Source: Cucumis sativus (lineage: Eukaryota > Streptophyta > Magnoliopsida > Cucurbitales > Cucurbitaceae). Taken from it: a DNA stretch of 64,000 nucleotides. Below are positions 56,701 to 64,000 of the stretch, in pieces. Position numbers and translations under genes: made by a program. Numbering within the stretch: position 1 is the first letter of the stretch; every line of letters starts with the position of its first letter. The notes under the pieces were generated by a model, which searched no databases, was not told where the DNA came from, and saw nothing but the letters and a program-made list of their open reading frames with translations. Location of the stretch: assembly GCF_000004075.3 (NCBI RefSeq), contig NC_026656.2, positions 21,958,607 through 22,022,606 on the forward strand, in the 5' to 3' direction.

Positions 56701-59700
56701 GGTGCTTCGCCTGTTCTAAATATATATTTGAAATCCTTGTTTCTCTTTTGGTGGGACGCCCTTTTGCTGGCACAAAGAAAGCGGCGTGGTTGGCTATTTC
56801 TTCAAGCTTTCTTCTAGACTTTGTAGGGCGAGCATATTATGTTCTGAGATGCTTACCATGTTTCTTGAAACTTCGATCATTTTAATAAGTTGTTGTTTCT
56901 TTTCACATATGTTTCTTGGCTAACTATTTATGCATACATGATGGTTTGTTTTGTCTACTTCTTTAATTGAACTTTAATTGAAGTAAATGGAAAAGATGTT
57001 CAAATATCATTTACATTTTCTGGATTTGAATATAGAGAGAGGAAGAACTACTTTCTATTTGGTGGAAAGAGTATGCAGAATGTAGCGAAGGGCCAAAAGA
57101 AAGAGCTGGCTCTAGTCTGAGGCCTGATAAACAAAGAAATGAATCTACTTCAGATGTTGCTAAGTTAGTCAATTTATATGACGTTGAAGAAGAGCGGGTT
57201 GGTGTCCCTGTCAAAGGTGGACTCTATGAGGTAAATCTGGTGTGATCTTTAATTTAAATAATTTTCTCCTTATAATGCTAGCATCTTCTTTTTATTCTGT
57301 CCAATTGGTTGCTAAACGTGACATGGTTAAGCAGTAAGAAAAATTAGATAGCTTCTGTATGAAAATCATTTATTGTTTCTAAAGGAAGTGCATTTTTTCT
57401 CTTGGAGTGGATCATAATGAAAAAAATTGTTTAAATTTAAAGGTTGGAAGATGTAAATTATGTTATTTAATCTGGTTGATGGGCTTATCAAAATGGGAGA
57501 ATAAAGATGAAACTGAGTTCCTAAATGTCAACCTTTCATAAGCAATTGAGATATCAGTATCACTAATTAATTTTTGCCTTTTGGATATACTCATTCTAAA
57601 GATTTGGATAGTGTGGTCCACTTTATAACTGCTTTCTGGATGGATTGGATTCCTTTAGTTTTAGATTGAACCGATTTAGTATGTCTTTTTTCTTCTATTA
57701 GAAGCACGAGCATTACAAAAGATAAACATCTTCTGAAATTGCGTCTTTTATTTTCTTTGTTTAATTTACAAATACTTGCAACTGAAGTCATATTATATAT
57801 GCAGGTAGATTTAGTGAAGAGACATTGTTTTCCTGTTTATTGGAATGCAGAAAATCGTCGGGTGATGAGAGGCCATTGGTTTGCTCGTAAAGGAGGTCTT
57901 GACTGGCTTCCACTTCGGGAGGATGTTGCCGAACAGTTAGAAATTGCCTATCGTAGTCGGGTTTGTTTTTTGTTTCTTTCTTCTCAAATCGATGATCGTC
58001 TTTTATATTTTATCCATTCTCTCAGTTGTTTGAAAATTCTGTATGCAAAGCATCTCAAAGTTTTCATGATGAAGGAACTGCTTCCATGTGAAATGTTTTC
58101 AGTTTTTGCTGTGTAGTTTCTAGTTTATCTTCATTTATAAACTTGCATTTTTTTAAAAATTTCTTAATGATTAGCAAGGAATGAGTAAATATGATTTTGG
58201 TCTAGGTGTGGCGCCGGAGAACATTTCAGCCGTCTGGACTTTTTGCATCCCGGGTTGATTTACAAGGATTTACCCCAGTATGTAAATTATTTTTTAGTAT
58301 GGAGACTTATCTTGTTGTCTCATTTTTACTTGAAATTTAGGAACATGATTTATCCTGGAATTCCTAATGTAGGGACTTCATGCTCTTTTCACTGGGGAAG
58401 ATGATACTTGGGAGGCCTGGCTGAATGTTGATGCTTCTGGTTTTTCTAGTGTTATTAGCTTGGGTGGCAATGGAATTAAGTTAAGGCGCGGCTATTCCCC
58501 GTCTAATTCCCCCAAACCCACCCAGGTTTGCATTTCTTTCTTTCTCATAGAAGTTGGTATAGTTTTACCACTGCCTTAATATTTCACCCCCTTCTGATGT
58601 GAAAATTTAATTCACAAGAAAAATGGAGGATTCTGCATCCTATGGGATATGGGGAAAAACTACCATTTTGATTACAACCTTAGCTATAACGTTGTTAGAT
58701 TAAATGTTGGTACTTTCCTTGACATTTTGAAGCTCACTAAAATGTGCTTCTGTCCATCTTTTCTTTATCTTCTTAAATGGTGTGGTTTCTTTCCACCTAT
58801 ACTCTAGTGTATTTTGTTTCCCATTGAAGACATTTCTCACTTTGATCCATACACTTGAAAAACATTAAAGATGGGCCTTCCCCATAGAACAATACCTAAA
58901 TTTCTTCTTAAACATGCAAAATAACTAGCTGTGAAGCAAGAGCCAAGATTGAACGATAACAAATTGGGCTGAATGCTGAATGAAATTGTGGTTCCTTTGA
59001 AGACAGAAAAGAGTTAGGTTTACTCCAAGTTGGAGGAAAGTGAAGAACATTCTATCCTCCTCTTCTATCTTATTCTTTTATTCTTCTTTTTGTATAATTT
59101 TTTCCCTTCTTTTATAGTCAATGTATCTCCCTAAAATGTTTATTTCTAATTTTCAAGGATGATTTGCGTCAGCAAAGGGAAGAAGAAATGGATGATTACT
59201 GTTCACAGGTATGTCTCCTATCATTGAGTTTGTTGTATCCATGTTATGTCCTCAGAAATTTAGGTTATGTCATCACGATTCTTTCATGTATGTGTCCTAC
59301 GAATCTTTTGTTTTTTTTTCTTCTATTATGACATCCCTAGTAATTTAATATCAATTATTTTCAAATTATTGGTAAGCTATATAGGTAGTTATCCTCTTCA
59401 TTTTAGTTTCAAAATAATTTAGTAAAATATGGTAGCTGAAAGTTTTTTCTCATTCTTACAAACTTTATTGTGATTGATTTCTTCTTCCTCTTTTTTTTTT
59501 CCTCTCAAGTTCTTCTTTGCATCCCCTTTCAATTTGTACATGTGATTATGTTTTTAGACTACATAATCACATTTGTTTATATGTAAATCATACATCATGG
59601 AAGCCACATTATTCACTGAGGTTATTCCTCTAGGTTCCTGTTCGACATCTTGTGTTTATGGTTCATGGTATTGGTCAAAGGTTGGAGAAATCTAATCTAG

Positions 59701-60325
59701 TTGACGACGTTGGGAATTTTCGGCTTATTACATCCAGTCTTGGAGAGCGGCACCTCACTTTACACCAACGTAGCACTCAAAGAGTCCTCTTTATCCCCTG
59801 CCAGGTAGCTTTGGAACCCTTTTTTCTTGCCCTACATTTGTGTGCAAGTTTTTTGTACTTCAGTTTTGTTTTGATGACCTTTCTTTTCTCATCTTGCCCT
59901 TTGTTTTTTATATTCTGTAATGACATTTGTTATTGTGACACAACATTTTATCATCCCCTTGTTTACGTTTAGACATGATAATATTAGGGTCTGATACTAA
60001 GCTTTGTGCCTTTTTGGTTTCCATCATACTAGTTTTTCTTGGTTAATTTCATTAAGTGTAACTTCTCTATGAACCTCTCTGTTTGCTTCTCATTCTTTTT
60101 TGTTTCCTGGAATATTCTGTTTTTCACCTTAGTGATCTCTATTTTTATGCTATTTTCCGTTTACATTTTTTTCAGTGGAGGAAGGGTCTGAAGCTTAGTG
60201 GTGAAGCTGCTGTTGAAAAAATTACTTTAGATGGAGTGAAGGGTTTGCGTGTCATGTTGGGTGCGACTGCTCATGATGTTTTATATTACATGAGCCCCAT
60301 ATATTGTCAGGACATCATCAACTCG
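53740..60325 (+). CDS. SGR2: SGR2-like DDHD phospholipase A1, N-terminal nine exons (partial)
   Basis: Exons inferred: 53740-53983, 54388-54488, 57036-57230, 57805-57960, 58206-58277, 58373-58525, 59158-59208, 59634-59804, 60176-60325. The sum is 1293 nt, 431 codons in one frame, with a donor at 60326. Arabidopsis SGR2 is about 930 residues, so about half is present. Recognisable blocks are NIAKLEDVIEHCVGRQKYLA, VRWYFCKVPLLGNE, YFRFGMRDSLAIEASFLQ, LSIWWKEYAECSEGPKERA, HLVFMVHGIGQRLEKSNLVD, RVLFIPCQWRKGLKLSGEAA and HDVLYYMSPIYCQDIINS. SGR2 is a phosphatidic-acid-preferring phospholipase A1-like protein of the vacuolar membrane, needed for shoot gravitropism. The GHSLGS serine motif and DDHD domain must lie beyond the right edge. 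Intron 2 and the last visible intron are loaded with retroelements. Confidence 0.94.
54802..55059 (+). mobile_element. TRIM (terminal-repeat retrotransposon in miniature)
   Basis: Two direct repeats of about 65 bp (54802-54866 and 54992-55059) share GCCTTCAxCCATAAGCTTAA, GGGT and a GATTTAAGA/GATTTAAGGA end. Immediately after the first is a primer-binding-site-like TGGTATCAAAGC (54867-54878). Immediately before the second is a purine tract GCGAGGGGA (54983-54991). With only about 115 bp of internal noncoding DNA, this is the TRIM layout. It lies in intron 2 of SGR2, sense orientation. Confidence 0.8.
55930..56528 (+). mobile_element. LINE 3' fragment (zf-RVT region plus tail)
   Basis: The translation across frames gives LCKNHDEKNQHHLFFHCSFV, the Cys/His pattern of the LINE C-terminal zf-RVT domain. 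A 3' UTR follows with CTCTTAGTATAATACTCTTG, TACTTTGAGCTTTAGTCTCA and an A-rich end. The tail matches that at 40850-41022. It lies in intron 2 of SGR2. Confidence 0.8.
56535..56990 (+). mobile_element. Second LINE C-terminal fragment
   Basis: MCQGHAESLAHLLMHCFFHP is again the Cys-x-His zf-RVT motif, followed by a Trp/Leu-rich LINE C-terminal stretch with frameshifts. It is a different subfamily from the preceding fragment. It lies in SGR2 intron 2 just before exon 3. Confidence 0.65.
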
Positions 60326-60668
60326 GTAGTGCACGGTTTATTTAGATTGCTAACTTTCATTTTATCTATACTTGTTCTCCCCTATTGATGGGTTAACTGA
60401 CATGTGATTTGTTAGTTCTGTTATTTCTTTACAGTATGTATTATTTTTCTGCAATTGATACATATGATCAAAGGAGGGTGAAACCTTCTTTGTGAACTCT
60501 GTCCTCTTATTGTGCACTAATATGTTAGCGTTGATGAAATCTATAGCCGCCATGTTATAAAAAGGATGGTGCTAAAAGAGTTAGTATCTCATTGCATAAC
60601 TCATTAGCTGCCACTCTATTAATCTTATTACATGGCTTTATAAAATTCTGATCAGACACCAAGGTTAG

Positions 60669-61012
60669 TTGGATTACAAGGTTTCATCGCCTCCAATTAC
60701 TGCACAGGAATCAACTTTTGGTGGTGGAAGGAAAATCATAAATTCTTGCGTTATAAGCAGCGAAGTCACTGTGATAAGTGGAACTGGAAAAATAAAGGGT
60801 GTTTCTATTAATCTTGGTCTGGAAAAGACCTTCGGCCTCCATGATACTGTTCTTGAAACTGGCTAGGGTGTTTTGGTTCTCGCCAGAGAAGGGGTTCATG
60901 TTTTTATCTCTATGTCCAATTACGCAAATCTCATAAATGGTAAGCCTAAACCCAAATTTCGAGCTCGTAGATGTATTATTCAAGGAGTATGTCTCTCCTT
61001 TCTCTTTACTCA
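60669..61012 (+). other. Coding-like stretch of unknown origin
   Basis: One frame is open for 65 codons, has a single TAG, then continues for about 50 more codons in a protein-like way: ITAQESTFGGGRKIINSCVI, EKTFGLHDTVLETG (stop) GVLVLAREGVHVFISMSNYA, NGKPKPKFRARRCIIQG. A GT-type donor could follow (AAGGAGTATGTC). It is not the next SGR2 exon as I know that protein, and I do not recognise it. It could be a captured gene fragment or part of a transposable element. Confidence 0.35.
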
Positions 61013-61499
61013 TTCTAGTGGATTGCCTTACAGACTTCTCCTTCGACGGTTTGATCTGGAGTGAGTTGGAAGTTCTAAAATGAAGTGAACAATCATTTTT
61101 AGTTTTTAGATGACACTAAGAAATTTTGGAAATGGCAAATTTATTTGTCTCCTTAACAACGTAGATTGCTTAATAAAGTAGAGGTATTGATTCTGATGCC
61201 ATGATTTGGGTTGTTAATCTTAAGTGGATGTTTTCCCTCTAATACTACCTTTGCCTTCATCTCGTTCGAAAGTCTAAGATCCAATCCTTTTGTCCCTATT
61301 ATTCACATAATATCCCTGTGTAAACGTAAACAATGAGGTTGGAAAAACTCCATTTTCTATACGGTTGGAAGATTTTAAACGTTCAAGTCTCTCTCTCTTA
61401 CCTTCTTATAAAAAAAAAAGTCTCTCTCTCTTACCTCCTCACATAATCTATGCATACTTTTCTCATGCTAAAGAAAGTGGCTCTCTCCGTTGAAGTCAT

Positions 61500-61770
61500 T
61501 AGTAGGTGATTCTATTGGGGAAGATATAGAAATGAAGCAGCATCTAATTTAGTTTGTTGGGGAAAAGTAATCTTTCTACTCTCACAGGACTCCTGGACAT
61601 TGGTAACATTGGATCACAAAGTTGTTCTGTTCTTCCATCTGGTCCTGGATATGCGTAGAGGGGCAACTAGCCTCTCCTCCATACTTTTGGTTGGGAATCC
61701 GAAGATGTTGATGTGGAAAAAGTGTGCCATGTGGCTGGTGAAGATGAGAGTCCTTAGTTGAGGCACTTCA
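61500..61770 (+). mobile_element. Possible LINE internal fragment
   Basis: The translation contains LGKSNLSTLTGLLDIGNIGS, resembling the SLGGLGIGNL-type motif downstream of the RT domain in plant LINEs. It is short, frameshifted and tentative. Confidence 0.4.
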
Positions 61771-61798
61771 GGAAGAGGGGGCAGCGTTGTAAGTTGTG

Positions 61799-61825
61799 CC
61801 CCCCTCCCCCTCCCCCTCCCTCCTC
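61799..61825 (+). repeat. C-rich tract (CCCCCT)n
   Basis: A run of four to five C-blocks separated by single T residues in otherwise AT-rich DNA. The opposite strand is G-rich, with four or more G-runs. Confidence 0.85.
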
Positions 61826-62119
61826 ACAATTGTTGATCCCTTGTGCATTTTGGTGATACTCTTCAAATTTGTTGTTCTTTACTCTACAGAAGAGAGCAGT
61901 CCCCTTTCACTTCTATGCTGTTAGTCAAAAGAAGGGGTTTCTTAATATGGGGAGTATGATGGTGGACGCTCATGTGGCTTAATGGCTCTGAGCTGATAAT
62001 ATCTGATTTCTATGTAGTCTATCGTGAAGAAGCAGCTTAAGAAAAATAACTCAAACCTGAGAAAAGAAGGAAATTCCTCTGTAGGCAGAAGGTTGATTTA
62101 ATTTTCTACGAAGCTCCGT

Positions 62120-62600
62120 AAATAATTCTTTTCGGAAGTAGAAACATTTCATTGATAGAATGATTTAGATGGCAGAGCCCAAACACCAAAAGGGAGAATA
62201 CAGAAAATAATGCCAATGAGAGACGAGATAAGAAAGACTTAAAAGCTTAAAGAGGTGCTTATTTATGCACTAGAACAAAGCAGTAGAAATAGCCCAATTC
62301 CATAGTCGCATTTTATATTTAATGGAGTGGTGGTGAATCCCCCCAGTTTTATTTGTAGTTAAAAAAAAATAACCCAAGTCCATAAAGTTGTCAAAACTAG
62401 AAAAATGGTCTCGGAAGAGGTGCTTGTTCGATCACCCCAAAGAATCCCTGAAAAAGCGCGTATAATAGCCATCCAAAGGGTCTTCTTGTGTCCGGTAATG
62501 GAGTGTCTAGTCAACAAAGAAGACAGGCTATTAAACATATTCTGAGAGAAGACCTTCACCCAGCCAAAACCATGCAGAATTTGGACTGATCTTCCTTCCC
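62120..62600 (-). mobile_element. LINE 3' fragment, antisense to SGR2
   Basis: The minus strand encodes KTLWMAIIRAFSGILWGDR, the LINE C-terminal block, then a 3' end CTATCAATGAAATGTTTCTA (62161-62142). Stops are present. Confidence 0.7.
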
Positions 62601-62662
62601 TCCTGGCATTCGGAAAAGCATACGAGGCTTTGTTGGATGTTATTGGGGAGTCTTATGGTATT

Positions 62663-63290
62663 TGTTAGAATTAGTGGGCTTGACTCAAGGAAAGATTTAC
62701 CTTGGTTTTCTTTCCTTTTTTATCTTAAGCTTGTTTTCTGTTTATTTTTCCCCTTTGTATCTTTTGTTCATAAGAGAAAATAATAAGAAAGTCAGATTGT
62801 GGTTTTTCATCTGGTAATTGGGTTTTCATGTAACTCGGTGTCTATTTTCTTTTACCGCTTTTAATATGGTATTAGAGCAGGGTAAAGATGAAACCCTAGA
62901 CATCAATCTTGATGAAATGCAAACTGACCATGAGACAGCCGCCGCTGTCACCTCCGGGCTCCGCCATTGAAAAACTACTCCAACAGCTTCAGAAGCCGCT
63001 GGTGAGTGGTTCTGTCTTACCCTTGGAGCCAGCTGCATGCACCCAACCTTTTTGCACATGTGCTGCCGCTGCCTAGTGCGTATGCCCACGCATCACCTTC
63101 CAACTCCTCTACCGTTCAGCTGGCCTACTCCCATTTGATTTCCCAAGTCCAACTGCAGTACCCTTTTGGTTAGCTGCACATCCACACCTGCTACTTCCCT
63201 CGTTTCACACACCGCTGCCCTCTGATTCTTTACACCAGCTGCACATCCGTGGTACCAGGATCGATAAACTCCATAATAAATAAGGATTTG
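62663..63290 (+). mobile_element. Copia 5' LTR, primer-binding site and start of internal region
   Basis: LTR at about 62663-62864, starting TGTTAGAATTAGTGGGCTTG, with a TTTTGTTCATAAGAGAAAAT block. It is followed at 62867-62878 by TGGTATTAGAGC, the initiator-Met primer-binding site of plant Copia elements (one base different). About 400 bp of Pro/Ser/Leu-rich, stop-containing former leader or gag sequence follows. No pol domain or second LTR appears before the LINE at 63290. Confidence 0.75.
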
Positions 63291-64000
63291 AAGTCAGTGA
63301 ATCTTCAGCAGAATCCAAATCAACCAATTTGCCAATGAATTCCAGAAATTTTCATCTTTTCTTGGCTGCAAAGAAGAGAAAATTTGATAGCAGAATTGAT
63401 TGATGATCATGGTAATCCCACAAAACCCTTCAAGGCAATCGAGGATCTTATATTGGGGTTCTATAGTTCATTATATACTAATGCCTCGGGAATCAGAGCA
63501 ATCCTGCTTAACCTGCAATGGCCCTAGGTGGACAGAAATCAGAATAGTTTTCTGACAGCCAAGTTCAGAACAGAGAAAATCAGAAAATCTTTAAAATTGT
63601 TGGGGAAAAATAAAGCTCCAGGACCTGACGGCTTCACAGCGAAATTTTTATTAAAATTCTGGGACTACTTTAAGGGTAGCTTTGAGAAATTGTTTGAGGA
63701 TTTTTTCTCAAATAGGAAGCTGAACTCTTGCGTACAGTTTGCCTTATTCAGAAAAAAGAAGATGCTGTCTGTATTCAAGACTTTAGACCAATCAGCTTAA
63801 CCACGTTAACATATAAGCTTGTTGCTAAGGTGCTAGCTGAATGCCTCAAAAAATCATGCCTAGTGTAATTGCCCCCACACAAAGCACTTTTATCAAAGGA
63901 AGGCAAATCTTGGATCCAATTCTTATAGCAAATGAAGTTCTTTGAGAAGAAAGGATGGATTCTAAAATTGGATTTAGAAAAGGCCTTTGATAGAGTAGAT
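63290..64000 (+). mobile_element. LINE reverse-transcriptase segment running off the window
   Basis: The plus strand reads FSSFLAAKKRKNLIAELIDD, LILGFYSSLYTNASG, GKNKAPGPDGFTAKFLLKFW, FRPISLTTLTYKLVAKVLAE and LKLDLEKAFDRVD, in order. These are the linker and the first conserved RT blocks. At least one frameshift (near 63740) and stops (for example near 63525) break the frame. It is similar to the LINE at 1-3509. It lies in the SGR2 intron following the exon at 60176-60325. Confidence 0.9.

Overview
The window is nuclear DNA of a flowering plant, most likely a eudicot. Every recognisable gene is split by GT-AG introns (one GC-AG), several products carry plastid transit-like N-termini, noncoding DNA is very AT-rich, and introns and spacers hold LINE, Copia, TRIM and SINE remnants and two plastid-DNA insertions. 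The style of the LINE and Copia remnants recalls cucurbits, but that is an impression from memory and was not tested. There is no bacterial or viral backbone and no CRISPR array.

Left part (1-16400). A degraded LINE (1-3509) lies just upstream of the last four exons of a plus-strand queuine tRNA-ribosyltransferase accessory subunit (QTRT2). A ten-exon minus-strand gene converges on it (4913-14861). It encodes a plastid-type protein with two glutathione-S-transferase N-terminal (thioredoxin-like) domains.

Middle part (16400-32100). A six-exon LHT-type amino acid transporter (minus) is followed by about 4 kb of spacer holding a ycf2 plastid fragment. Next come a single-exon AP2/ERF factor (plus), a tRNA-Asn(GUU) gene (plus), and a three-exon DUF179/AlgH-like plastid protein (minus). 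An internally deleted Copia element with two short LTRs lies beyond these.

Right part (32400-64000). A thirteen-exon alpha/beta hydrolase (minus, 9.7 kb) contains an LTR-type insertion and a plastid trnM/trnV insertion in its introns. A Copia remnant separates it from HEMB, the plastid 5-aminolevulinate dehydratase (twelve exons, minus). SGR2, a DDHD-type phospholipase A1 gene (plus), starts at 53740. Nine exons are in the window, and the following intron is filled with LINE and Copia debris up to the window edge.

The genes do not form a pathway or operon. HEMB makes porphobilinogen for chlorophyll and haem, QTRT2 modifies tRNA, LHT moves amino acids, SGR2 acts at the vacuole in gravitropism, and the rest are housekeeping or poorly characterised plastid proteins. 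Exon boundaries were deduced by hand from splice signals and reading-frame continuity. In all five complete multi-exon genes the inferred coding length is a multiple of three and stays open. I found no convincing new biological system. The most useful second looks are the two plastid insertions, the tandem thioredoxin-fold gene with an asymmetric cysteine pair, several datable small retroelements, and one unassigned coding-like stretch.
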